Assembly: GCA_009869945.1 (NCBI GenBank)
Contig: WIXG01000036.1
Location: 62,001 to 126,000 of the forward strand
Direction of reading: 5' to 3'
DNA: 64,000 bases
From: Mesaphorura yosii
Lineage: Eukaryota > Arthropoda > Collembola > Poduromorpha > Tullbergiidae
Within the stretch, counting starts at the first letter, position 1. Every line of letters begins with the position of its first letter. This document shows, one piece after another, positions 1 to 12,494 of the stretch. The notes under the pieces were generated by a model. It searched no databases, was not told where the DNA came from, and saw nothing but the letters and a program-made list of their open reading frames with translations. The position numbers and the translations under genes are program-made.

Positions 1-97
1 GGAGGGAAACCACTCTATCTTGCTCACTAGCAAGCGAAAGATTCAAGGTTTACTATTACTATTTGTGCAAGTTAAGCAATGCCGATGCAGCACTTAC

Positions 98-1252
98 TTG
101 TTCAGCTGTATCCGCAGAGACTCTGCAGCCGCCAGGTCAGACTGCAGTGATGCAACCTGATGCAGATGATCAGCATTGGATTCTTGCAGTCGGAATAATT
201 TCTGCTCCATGTCAAGGCGTTCATGCTGCAGGCTTTGGACTCTACAACTGAGTGAATTGTTTTCTTCGATCAAGGCCCGATGCTTTGTTTTTAATATCTC
301 AATTTCCTTTTGAAAGGGATTCAGTTGCTGCGGTGTGTCCGTTCCATTTTCTTGATCTGGCTCAGTCGTTACAAGAACTTCAGCCACCGCGCTGGGTTCA
401 GGACTACACGAGGCTATCATATCTTGGCAGTCTTTTCTCATGTTAATTGCTTCCTCTCTTGCCTCCAACAATTCTGCTTGGCACTTATCTAGTAATATCT
501 TAGTTTCCTGAAGAAACATTCAAAAAGGTTAATATGGGGCACACTCAGGGTTTTGAAATAAGCTAGCTCACTTTATGCCCTTCTTGTTCCGCATCTAATT
601 TATTCTGAGTCCACTTAATTTTAAAATCCTTCGATATGATGTCATCTTTCATTCGGTCACATTCTTTCTGGAGAGTCTGCATTTCCCGGACCTGTAAAAT
701 AGGGCACTTCTTGGCATTTCGATATCGAATTCGGTATCTTGTATTCATTTATTCAGTCGACTCACCTTGGAGTCAACCATAGAGATAAGTCTTTCGCGTT
801 CGGACGAGAGCATTTGGTTCTTCTTATTCATCGCTTCGGCATCCTTCATTAAAGTCTTAATTTGCTTATTCGCATTTTCAATTTCTTTCAGATGACGCAG
901 CACTTCCTTCTCGCTGTTGGCATACTTCATGACCATTGAGTTGTTCGTTCTATTCAGTCGTTCAATTTCTTTTCTCAGCTGTAAATAGAAGAGAGACGGT
1001 CCTTAAGATACCTTCAGATACCCAGGCATTGAGGAATGAGAACAAACTCATGGGACTTGCCTTGGCGGCCTCCTCCTCAGCTTGAGATCGTGCAGCTATC
1101 AGTTCGTCTATGTAATCATCTCCTGCCTGGCTCTCCTGGTCCTTCAGGTTGGACTCGTGCTCGCCATCATCGCCGTTGCAACAACCATCCTTCGCTGGTG
1201 TTGTCAGATCAATTTCTTCGTGATCGCCGTTGACTTCACACTCCGCAAGCAT
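98..1252 (-). CDS. CCDC186: golgin104 / CCDC186 coiled-coil protein, N-terminal part (runs off left edge)
   Basis: Long coiled-coil protein of the golgin type; the family (vertebrate CCDC186, fly golgin104, worm CCCP-1) acts at the trans-Golgi/endosome in dense-core vesicle maturation. Four exons can be traced: 1061-1252, 766-978, 572-691 and 98-507. Phases agree throughout, and the last exon ends in AA|gtaagt, so the gene continues beyond base 1. Heptad-rich segments include MVMKYANSEKEVLRHLKEI, then the block around KIKWTQNKL and RKDCQDMI, which is the part I recognise as CCDC186. The first in-frame Met is at 1252. It leaves only about 64 mostly acidic residues before the coiled coil, much shorter than the vertebrate N terminus as I remember it, so an upstream coding exon is possible. 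The first intron appears to use a GC donor (AAG|gcaagt at 1060). Family call is fairly sure; the start is less so. Confidence 0.88.
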
Positions 1253-4129
1253 TGTGGACAACAGCGGAATCACTTCACAATTTAAGGTCAAGACCACTCC
1301 TCTCTACAGTTGACATTTTAGCTGCAATATATACAGACTTAGAGATTACCACTTTCATTTTGCAGCTGATAATGGTTACGATTTAGTAGGCATTGACCTC
1401 TGGTCGAAATATCAGAGTAACTGAGGTAACTGACGTAATTATTTTATGCGCCGTACTTCCTGCTTACATTTTATACGATTGGTTTTGCAATTACGAGGGG
1501 CACTGACTTGGCCAAAATTTAGGATTTCACTCCAGGAATTGAGAATTGCATATTGAAATTATTGTTATCTATGATTTGGCTTATACTGATAATTATGAAA
1601 CTGCAATATGTTAATTAATTCCAAAGAACCTCGTATGATATAGAATGTGAGCGAAAGGATGCATATGTACGGCTTTCCATGGTTGAGATGTTTCTGCTCA
1701 GCTGTTGAGCATTCGTATTTACCTTTGCGTAGGGACTCGAAGTTTCATACGGGATCACATGAACAGTTCAACGAAATGGGGAGTTTGAAACATCTTCAAC
1801 GCTCATCCGGGCAATGCAATTTCGTAAACAATGCAAGTGCTTCATCGGTCTGTTAACAAACTTGATCGAGTCGTCTCGTTATTATTGCATGCTTCATTCC
1901 AGAAATTGTCAAACTGTTGAACTGCATGATAAGCAAAGCATTAAAGTACGGGGGCTTAAACGTCAATACAATGAAATTCGTACATTTCTGTACGAATGAT
2001 AACGTTGTTGTAGCCTTGCGCTGCTGTTTCATGATCATAAACACAATGGAATGTCTGTGCAAATCTGCAGTTGACTGAAAGATAAAGCTTAATGTAATGT
2101 GGGTAAGATTAGCTTCACACAATTGTTTGAGTCCTGGTGCGCTGTTAAACCGGCATGCCGGCGTGGTTATTTTGCATTACAACTCTGTTGTTCTTTCTGA
2201 CATCGTCATCCACGAAAATCACGATTATGAAAAGAAGGGAAGTAGAGCCGCTTAAAATTTGCAAATGACCATGAATGAGCAGTGAACTTGTGAATTGCAC
2301 CTGTGTAAATTCTGCATACATGAGTACTGTACAAATAGGTTTCATCCACAACTGACAGCGACTGCTGGTGCCGTCGCGTCGGAGTGAGTGTTTGCCCTGA
2401 TGCTGATCCCTCGAATGCGTTCCATAATTAGAATCTGACACGAATTACGTTATCCCTATGAAATTCCGACTGCTATAAATGCTCGCTGACCTCCAAAGCG
2501 AAGGCCTTACTTTCATTTCGTGCGCTATCCAGCAGGATCCACAACTTTCGAGTGGTCTCAAACGGAAGACAACCTCATGCGACACATGTACGCTGAAACT
2601 CTGAGCTGACATGAAACAAGCTTGATGGTTTGTTTTATCTTCATGACCTTTCACTCCGGTTTCTTTTCCTCTACTCTGACTCTTATGTGCGTGCTGAGAA
2701 GACAAATACGACACGGACTTCATGAAACTTTCTGCACCAAATCATTTATTAGCCTGGTCCGTTCTTTGAATTTTTCGTTACAAATTCTTCATTCCGTTCC
2801 TGTTCAAAAACCTCCGGTATGATGCCTCATAGAACAATGCGCTGAGTTCAATTTGTGCGGACGCTTCATCACCTGAGTTAGTGGCTCCTTTAATTAAGTC
2901 GTAGTCCGAACACAACTAAAGGACTCAATTTCTTATATTTTATGGCTATGACCTTCAATGAGCAAAACAAAACTAACTACTGCCTATCAAATTTCGGATT
3001 TGTTTACAAACAAGCGGCCATACAATTGTGAATGCATTGTGGTGGCTGCGTGAGACGCCCGCCTGCTTTCAGTAGCTTCGTGTTAATCTGCCTGCTTGAA
3101 TTTTTTCAAAGTTGAACGCGTCTCGCAGTGCTCAGTGCATAGTAGTTTCCGTTTGATGTTATCTTATTGTTGGACAGCGAATCTGGTGAGTTCACCCGTA
3201 AACGAATTAATTTTCAAATATAGAAATGATGTATGAGATCGAGAATTGAACAAGTTGTGTTGTGGTTGTGCAGAGCGTACGGTCTCGTCTATTCTGTGTT
3301 GCCAGTATTGCACGGGTTGGATGAAAAAGTAGACTGACGTTGGATGGCGTAATAAGTGAATCTGAATGGGTGTGGCAAAAGAGCCTTTTCTACCTACTTT
3401 TATCACTTTTTGCCTAGTTTTTTGGTCTCAACTCCGTACGTTTGCCACATCGAAGCCAAGAGAGCACGAAGAAGCATTAGGTATTGGGCTGCTAGCAGAC
3501 AAGCCACAACACAAGCAACTGGCTTGCAGGCAGGCAGGGATAATACATTAGTCACAACAAGCCCATTTCATCTCTGCTGTTCTCTTCTGGCTGGCTTGCT
3601 GTTGGAGTCTCTCGAGTGTAGTTGGCCGTGTAGTGGTACAGGAGCAGAGCAGAGTATCTCAACAACTGCATCAGTTTTACATAAAACCAGGGAATAGGAA
3701 TTAATTCGAGGTCCACAATCATTCTCGTTACCAGTGTGTGCCGTTAATTTCAAGGTAATTATCGGTGGAGTCAACCATTTACCAGTTCCATTTCGAGGAG
3801 GGTCGCAGTTAGAACTAATCGTCCCTTAATCATTGCCCCTGTATTGAACTTGTAATTAAAGCGTCTTCCTTTATTTTTTAAAGGCCCACAAATAGAAAAT
3901 CCATAATTCTGTCTTGTGTATCGCTGCCAACTTCGCTTGCGGTTGTGGATAAGTTTTCAAAATAATCCTGCCAAGTGACACACCCAATACCAAGACAGGT
4001 ACGAAATAACTTCAGTATTAACTCTCTTCATTTGTATTTTAGTTGTGAGTGCTGTGCTGTGGCGTCGGGTAATAATTTCACTAATTTGCAATTGTGTTGT
4101 ACATTAGCTGTTGCTGATCCGGTCTGAAG
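1253..4129. promoter_or_regulatory. Head-to-head intergenic region between golgin104 and hts
   Basis: The two flanking genes are transcribed away from each other, so both promoters should lie here. No convincing protein-coding exon was seen; the open frames are short and lack splice or codon structure. Near the hts side there is a possible 5' UTR intron: donor GACAG|gtacga at 3999 and acceptor ttttag ending at 4042. It would be only 44 nt, shorter than any coding intron in this window (minimum about 55), so it is tentative. Confidence 0.4.
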
Positions 4130-7100
4130 ATGTCTGAGGGAACCAAAGCAGCCTCCCCTTCGGGTGAAAACCCTGGATCCAATGGAATACTCAATGGTGA
4201 CGACGACGATAAAGTCAACTATCGTCCAATTGACATTGAGAGTGTAAGCGAACGATTTTACTTTATTTTGTAGTTACTGTGCCAGCTCGATATTCCGAAG
4301 TCATTTCTGTCAGGCAAAGTGTCAAAGCTGGCAATTAAAGTTTGACAGTTTGTATATCATCAAAGATAGCATGATTGGAGGGTGAAATCATGAAATGCGA
4401 TAGATATTAATGAGAGTACGCTATTCGCCTCCACTCCACATCACAAATTCATGCTTCGGCAAATAATAACTTAGTAGGAGGATTAATTGGGAGGCATTGC
4501 ATTATGTATTTGAGGTGTCCCCCAAACAACATTAATTGTCAATGCAATACAATACAACATGGCGTTATAGCTAGTAATCAAACCGTAGGTCTATGTCCTC
4601 TTGTAGTCAGGTAGTTAGAAACCGTTCTTAGAAAAATAAAGCTATAAAATTTTAACGAGCTACAAGCTCGAACAAAGAAGACAAGGTTATAAAACAAGAA
4701 AGCTGGTGACTGCTAAGTTTTAAATTAACATTTCCATTGAAATATAGTCTAACTCATTCGTATGTTGTATCTACAGGACGTGAAAGAAATGGAGAAACGA
4801 AAACGTGTTGAAGCTATCATGGGGAGTAAAGTATTCCGCGAAGAGCTAGAGAAAATAATCGAGCACCAAATTCGTGACGGAGGTCCAGGCTCTGGAGTCC
4901 TTCTCCAGCAAATTTCGGACATAATGGGAGTAGCTACCAGTTGGAGAGGAAGCATGCAGTTTCGCGGAGGCTCGTGTGCTATTCCGATCAACGACATACG
5001 TGGAATCGATAACATGGCATACGTAAAAGGCGAAAAGCTGATGAGGTGCAAACTGGCAGCGCTGTATCGAATTGTTGACTTGTATGGATGGTCACAAAAC
5101 ATTTATAATCACATTACCTTACGAGTGAATCAAGACCAAGAGCAGTTTTTGATTAACCCATTTGGAATGCTGTACAACGAGATCACTGCAAGCTCGCTCG
5201 TCAAAGTCGATGTCCAGGTAAGGAAAGGAGCGGAAATTAATCTTTCCCTTCCCTAATCGTCGTGATCGTTGAGTCGTTTTTGAAAACTGCAACCTATTTA
5301 TTTCAACAGGGTAATGTTGTGGAACCTGGCACGACTAATCTTGGAGTTAACGTAGCTGGATTTACTTTGCATTCAGCAATACATACATCAAGACCCGACT
5401 TGAAGTGCATTCTTCATTTACATTTACCAGCGGTGGTTGCGGTAAGTCACTCCAAATGTGATGTTATCATTTATGTTACGTGATAGGGTTGTTGCGTGTT
5501 CTAAGCTTGAGTTATTTTATAACTTAGGTGTCATGTCTCAAATGTGGATTACTGCCCATCTCCCAAGAAGCAGCTATTCTTGGTGATATTAGTTACCATG
5601 ACTACAACGGAATTTTAGTTGACCCAGCAGAGAAAGATCTTATCATCCGAAATCTGGGACCTAGTAACAAGGTTTGTGTTAGCTGCGTTGATGGGTGCAA
5701 GTTCAATGTGATCAGGGTCACTTATATTGTAGATTATGTTTCTGCGGAATCACGGTGTCGTTTGTTGTGGAGAAACTGTTGAGGAGGCTTTCTTGAACAC
5801 CTTTTACACAATTCTTGCCTGCGAAAGCCAGGTAGGTCCTAAAACATTTCTAGCTTCGTTCGAAAGCACTAATTGACATTTCAACCTTCAAATTTGCGTC
5901 TAGATGAAAATAATTCCAATCGGGTTGGATAATGTGATACTGATGTCGGAGGAGAGCCGTAAAAGGGCATTCGCAACTGCTCGCAGCAGCACTGGAGCTG
6001 GGGGAGTTAACAGCAAGACGGAAGGACTCGGTGGAGACAAACCTTCTGATGCCAGAAAGGAAAAACTTTGGAAATTTGGCGAGAAGGAATTCGAGGCCCT
6101 GATGCGCTGCTTAGATAACGCTGTAAGTCAACCTTGACGCCTTGGTATTTTCAATTCATCGAATTTAAATAAATTTATTTCACTTGAAGGGTTACCGAAC
6201 TGGTTACATGTACCGTCAGCCACTATTGCGTACCGATATTCCGCGTCCAAAGTACGACGTTGAACTTCCACCTGCCGTTTCGTCGTTGGGATATCTGCTG
6301 GAAGAAGAGGAATTGTACGGAAATAAGTAAGTCAACAGTTGCATGCAGCTATATATGTGTTCGCAGTTGTTAAATATTTCATTTCTTTTCTGATTTAGCC
6401 CAAATTGGAAGAAATTCGTTGAAGGACGTCGAGGATTTGAAAAGACACGTTGGTTGAATTCTCCGAACGTTTACCAGAAAGTGGAAATTACTGAGACAGG
6501 AACAACTGATCCGAAAAAGATTACAAAGGTAGAGAAACGCACAACTTAAATTCTCAACTCAATTGAGTAGTCGTGCAATTTTTGCGACCACAGAGTTTGT
6601 ACCCTAATGAGTTTTTCGGCGTAAATATGCTTGAGCAAAATTAGTGAAAGTTTTGAATGTTGTCAGGCTAAGAATTTTGAGTTGTGAGTGTCCGCAAGGT
6701 CAGGAAAGCGTTAGATCACTAGATGAATTATTGATTCATTGTAAAACTAAATATATTTCAGTTTCTTTTGTAGGTAGATTAACGGTCTCATTCAGCGTTC
6801 AGCTTCCATTGCTAGGTCTGTGTAATTTGAGTAATCTCCTTAACAGTAAATGACTGTCAATTAGTTACGTTCTTATGACTGACTGTCTTTGGCATTCCTA
6901 CTTTTCCAACTACTAGAAATTAGAATTAAGATAATAGTAGGCTGTGGCTAGAACTTGACTATTTACACTTCGTGTTCATTTGCTTTCTTTATTGTTTTGT
7001 GCCTGCTTAGGGGTTTTGATTAAATCTCAACCTTTCAAAATTCGAATAGCTACTTTGCAAAATCTGGACTCCTGCAAGACCAAACCATTTCGCAGAACTA

Positions 7101-9056
7101 GGCGACAGGCACAAAACATAATGTACTTAACAAGAGTGCGATGCTACTAACTTTAAGTAGTTTCTGGATTTAACATGGACGTGTGGTTTTGTCTTGCAGT
7201 GGGTTGCAGAGGGATCTCCAACTCATTCTGGCACTCCAGTAAAAATTGATGGCACCTTGCAATTTGTACCAAAGAACACTAATCCCAAGGAATTCAAGAA
7301 TCTTCAGAAACAAGTACGATCTCTTATCATTGAAAGACAACATGCATACTAAAAAAGTGACATCATAGATTAAAGAAAACAGACGAGCGGGAGGAGTTTC
7401 GGCCGGTCCCCAGTCTCAGATCTTGGACGGTGTTACTTGGGATGAAGCTAGAACGGTGAGTCTCGTGATTGTTGTTCGTACTTCATCGGGATACAATTAT
7501 TCTGGACGACTCTTTAAATAATTCATCATTGCTTTGTGAATCTTTCCAGGAAGGAAATGTCGGCACCGGAGATCAAGTCATTTTGGTTGGAGCCGCGTCA
7601 AAGGGAATTATTCAACGCGACTTTCAACATCACGCTGTTGTTTACAAGACCCCGTACGCAAAGAACCCATTTGACTCTATTACCAATGAGGAACTGGAAG
7701 ATTATAAACGCACCATTGAAAGAAAGAATCGTGGAGAAGGTATGCACACTCGCTTGCTAGAGGCATTTTTGGAAAGAATAAGTTGTAGAGTAGAATATGT
7801 AACTTGGGTACTTCTTAATTTCCAGGGTCACCTTTGGATACGGACGAAGACTCGAGGGATGGTAAGTTGATTTTCGTATCCTAAACTATAGCTTGGGAAA
7901 ACGGGATTCGGCGCGAAATAAACGACGCCCCTAAAAGTTGCCAGCAAGTACATTAGCCTTTTCCCACACGAAACGGAATGCGAGTAGAATTTGAATCAAG
8001 TTCTAAACTTGAGGTGATGGTCGGGCCAAAAGCGCATGCAGGGGTTTTAATTGGTAATGGTTGCTATTTTTTGACAGCTGGGCGCCCCCACGTTTTACAC
8101 ATTGAGACCAAGAAAGTACCGGTCGCCAGTAAGGCAGAAATGGTTCATAGCGATGGTTAGTTGGCTCTGCCCACCTACCTTAATGATATTCACCCCTTCT
8201 GTCATGGCGTGTTGTTCTGTATCTCGTAACTTCATGTTTCACCCTGCTTGCTTGACATTTAGAATTATTATTTCTGCTTTGTACCATCAAACTATTCTAA
8301 ACAGAATAGTTTCTTATTGTGTGACTGCATGTTTTGAAATTTTCAGCAAATGATTTCCCAGACCCGTACGTAGCACGTTCAAAGTCCGCACGATATCCAG
8401 GAGGAGGTAACTTTTATTTAAATTGCTGTAGTTTATTAAGCAGTAATTATTTAGTAGATAAGCATGAAAGCCTTTTTTTGTCAACCTCTCATGAGGCGAG
8501 ACAAGCATGAAATGTATTACTAGCGCATTGTGTTGCTTTTTCAATTCGTAGCTGAGAACAAGTCAAGTCGCCAAAGACGTTGGTCTGACTCTGAGAAAGC
8601 TGGTGCTAAAGGTAGGTTCATGTCAGTGATGCTGCTTTACGTGTTCCTTTTATTTGTGAAATGTTTGAGTTGTTGCAATTATCTGTACTGCCGCACTGAA
8701 AATGTGCACTGTCTTTTCCTCGTTGTCTCCTGTGAATCTCCCCCAATTTGTAACGCAAAATTCACAGACTCCTTGTTTTAAAAGTATACCTTCCTTTGTC
8801 ATTAGGCGACGTAATTAATGGAGACGAAACTCGTGGAGAGGTAAGCTACGGCAATATTCAATTTATTTTAATTCCCTAAAATTGGTTAAGCACGTGGGAT
8901 AAGCTATTGAGTTTTATCTTGCAGGGTTCTCCAACAAAAGATATTTCTACGGAAGACTCCTCATCGAAAGCTGACAAGAAGAAGAAGAAGAAAGGTTTAA
9001 AGACACCATCATTCTTGAAAAAGAAGAAGGAGAAAAAGAAGACAGCTGAATCCTAA
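4130..9056 (+). CDS. hts: Adducin (hu-li tai shao), spectrin-actin membrane-skeleton protein
   Basis: Adducin caps actin filaments and recruits spectrin at the membrane. Sixteen exons join without a frame break: 4130-4243, 4777-5217, 5310-5441, 5528-5671, 5733-5831, 5904-6122, 6190-6326, 6399-6528, 7200-7313, 7369-7455, 7550-7739, 7826-7861, 8347-8406, 8552-8611, 8806-8840 and 8925-9056. They total 2130 nt and give 709 aa, close to the family length. Residues about 100-330 form the class II aldolase-like head ([42 protein letters not shown]). The neck contains [15 protein letters not shown]. The tail ends in a MARCKS-type lysine-rich box with TPSFLKKKK, the expected PKC/calmodulin site. The first Met precedes an acidic leader, and the upstream sequence has no better start. 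The 36-, 60- and 60-nt tail exons are all phase 1-1, so each can be skipped in frame. Confidence 0.96.
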
Positions 9057-12000
9057 GAAACTGAAATTTTATCTGCTTGTTGTGAACTCGGAGTATTTAT
9101 GTTAACTCTACTTTAGAACCCCAACTCTGCTTGCTGCTGCTTTCATGTCCTGGTTTATATCACTAATAATTCTATCTCGTGGTCTTTATGTATGTAAGCG
9201 TCCAAAATACAGTCTCTTGAGTAGTTGTGAGCATCTTTTAATTTTAAACGACATGGTCACTGCTCCTGACTACTCCAACCTGTGTAAGTTTTACCTAATT
9301 ACTTTTTGCGTGTGTCTAATTTCGCCATGCATATTTGTTAAGTTTTTTTTTACAAATTTTACATTAGGTACGAAACAAAATATTTGCTAATAATTTTTGC
9401 TGATGCTGCAATTGTAATTTGTAAATACCTTTAAAGAGGCTAGAGTTTAAGATTGAAGTTTCACAAGGCAGAGACGCAAGTAATGTCCCATAATATTTTA
9501 GCAGGCTTTAGCTGTAAAAGCATGCATGATTTAAAATTATTGAGTGCGTGAAGAATACAGTTCGTTGCTTTCCTTGATTCATTGTAACCCCGTTCTGTTC
9601 ATTTCTAACATGGAGTTCCACGTGAAAGTTTTCGCTCTACAAATGTGCTTGCTCTAACATTTCTCATCTAATCGCTAACAAAAATAGCGTCAACACGACT
9701 CAGAATCTTATTGCTTTGCTGGCGGTGGGTTGACTGTGCCTTTTATCGTATTTACACGACAGTCAGGCTGTGAGTGTCTTTCGGCATTTGACTACTCCGC
9801 TTATTCGAGTTGCATTACCAATGTCCACTTCAAGTTCAAACATCGTAAGGTACTTTTCCAATTTGCATTCAGCGCAATCCAGCTTAAGAGTGCACCAATT
9901 AATTCGAATAGAATTCTTCGTTAAGGAATAGGTGCTTTGGAATTCGCCGCTAGCTGGCTAAGTTAGCAAACGCTTCAATCCCTTTCTTTGTACCACGTTT
10001 ACCAAGTTGCGAATTGATAACGCATATGTATGAGTGGTGAGTGAATGCAAGTTAGCGAGTTTTGCCATAAACTTGTCAGCTTGATAGTGACTTTCGCTAG
10101 GATGCCAAACTAAGCAAAAGACAAGCTTCTCAAACCTCGCCATCCATCAGCAGTATTTAGCTAGCCTCTTTAGCTTTGTGATTAACATCAGAATTGCACT
10201 AATCCGCACTTTCTTACTTTTGGTACACCAGACGAGAAAGTGAAAATTCGCGTTGTGCAGACTTGCAAGTAAAGTTGCAGACAGTAATGTAAAGTTGAAA
10301 TGTAAGCTCACATCTCATGCGGCGGGGTTGCTTTTGCACAGACGCTTTATTTTATATATCGATTATTAGGGATAGAAAAGGGGCAGCTTTAACATAAGAC
10401 TTTCCATCGTAATTTTGATAATAATGCAAGTCTTGAAGCGAACTGCTTTCGATTCGACTCGTGAATTCAGCTTCTGGGGGAAAATGTTAAAAAATGAAAA
10501 AGTAGAGCATGGATACAGTTTTATGGAGGAGTCTGATAATTATGTCACTGAATAGCGACAAAGGCCAGGGAAAAGTTATAATTGGATTTAATGAGAAAAG
10601 GAACGATAATTAACTTGATAGTATTGCTATTGTACGACGAGTTCCTATGCTTGCTTGGGGCATCGAACTTGTGCTGAGTAAAGCAAGCGTGGTCAGTATA
10701 ACTTTCATCGCGAATCTTTCTTTACCTCGAATGAAATTAAGTGTAATAAGATTAGCTAATGCAATATTACCATTTCTAGGCTAAGAAACACATTGCGTCT
10801 GTCTAGCCGTAAGTGTACGCGATGCTGTCCAAATGTCTCACCAACTCACTCCATCGTAGTCATAAGCAGTTTAGCCAATGCTTCTGTCGCCCGCTTGAGA
10901 TTTCGCAAGGAAGCTATAAACACATTTTAATGCTCATTCAACGTGTCGATAAATGATTCTATCGATTGACTGCCAACCAAGATATTGAACTTCGACCGGC
11001 TTCAATCAACAGCTGAATCACAACGTTGACATCAAACGCTTTTGTACTACAGTGCAATTTTGCAAGTGCAATTGCGAGTACAAGCCACAAGTATGATTGT
11101 TAGTAGTTCAAGTAGAGTGTGAATGCACGAAATGAAAAGCATCGTGACTAATTTATTCTGCAAGTTTCTGATGAACGAACTTTCTTATTTTGAGTGTTTA
11201 GGCCGGTTTTCGCACAGCGTTAGCAGGTTAGTTTGAAAGTTTTGACCGAGCAGCGTTAGACTCAAGTAGGTGCAATGCAGAAGGGCGTACTCAAATTGAA
11301 TTCCGAATAAGACATTATATCTAGTCTCCATAATTGAGTACCGTGTAACCAAGTAACCATTTTGTGTAATCACTGTTATATTGTCGTGTGCAGACGTTTA
11401 TTTTATCACAAACATTTGTTGCAGCGGTTAAATATGTGTAATTCTGTGCGTAAGTCTCTCTTGTGTTTTTGTTACTAGTGATGATTATGTAGGGATCCAC
11501 CTGCTGTTGCCTTTGTAGAGAAAGCTAAAGAAATCTCAGTCTATTTAAGAACTCGTGTTATACGTGGAGACGTGAAAGGGGAGAAAGCGAGAGAGTAACG
11601 TGTTGCATATTCAGCCTAAACTTATCATGTTTTAGTTTGTAGAAATGTATGGTTTCTTTGTTAAGCACAATTATTCGTGCCGAATGCTGTATGAAATGCA
11701 CTAATGAATGAAATTAAACGCCCTGGATTTGGTCTATTTTTTCCTGATACACGATTGGCTCGTTCTTTTGCGCATTTATGCACCTGAGCACACGAAAGTG
11801 ACGGTCCGGCCTCATGGATTATAACTAGTAAGCCTTCGCTGACGGAGAAAAAAAAGACACTCAATGATACACTCATGATACAAATTTTTTTTCAGCAACG
11901 ATGTAGGTGAAAGGGAACATACAGTTTGCTTGAGATTAATTAGTACAGCAAGTATTGAAAATATGAAATTACCTTGCAAGTTTGCATCACACATCACAAA

Positions 12001-12494
12001 GAATAACTCACTTCAGGATGACTTATTTAAGGTTTCACAGAGTTTTTCACGGTTTAAGGTTCGGGTTCATAGGGCAGGGATGCTACGGGAGCCAAAATTC
12101 CAACAATGACGTCTATCTACTGTACATTGTAAATTAGGCCTAGCACCGCTGTATTGGGCAATACACCTCTTCTGTTCAACTGTCCAATTATACGTTCAAG
12201 TTTGAAAAGTTGGAAGAAGCAGTCAGGCGTCTCTGAACTTTAAGCTAATTTCTACTGCTAATTCGCGACATGCATGGGATTGGAGATACAAGCGGAGGAT
12301 ATACACGAAAGAATGATTACTCTTGCTCTTCTGTCCTATATTAATAACGAAAATGAACGCTACATATTGACACTGACCAGAAGTGAGAAATGTTATTCGG
12401 AGATTACCTAATTAGATTGCTAATACATGCTTTATGTAATATTGTTTAGTTGAGAGAAGGAATCGAGGTTGTGGAATGACCAGAAGTTGAGAGA
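9057..12494. other. hts 3' UTR and intergenic DNA, convergent with Oamb
   Basis: AT-rich sequence after the hts stop codon, probably holding its 3' UTR and then the 3' UTR of Oamb from the other strand. I see no exon-like open frame with splice signals on either strand and no repeat or mobile element. Confidence 0.4.

Noticed and set aside
4749-5102. Antisense open frame over hts exon 2
   Set aside because: Shadow of a highly conserved adducin coding exon.
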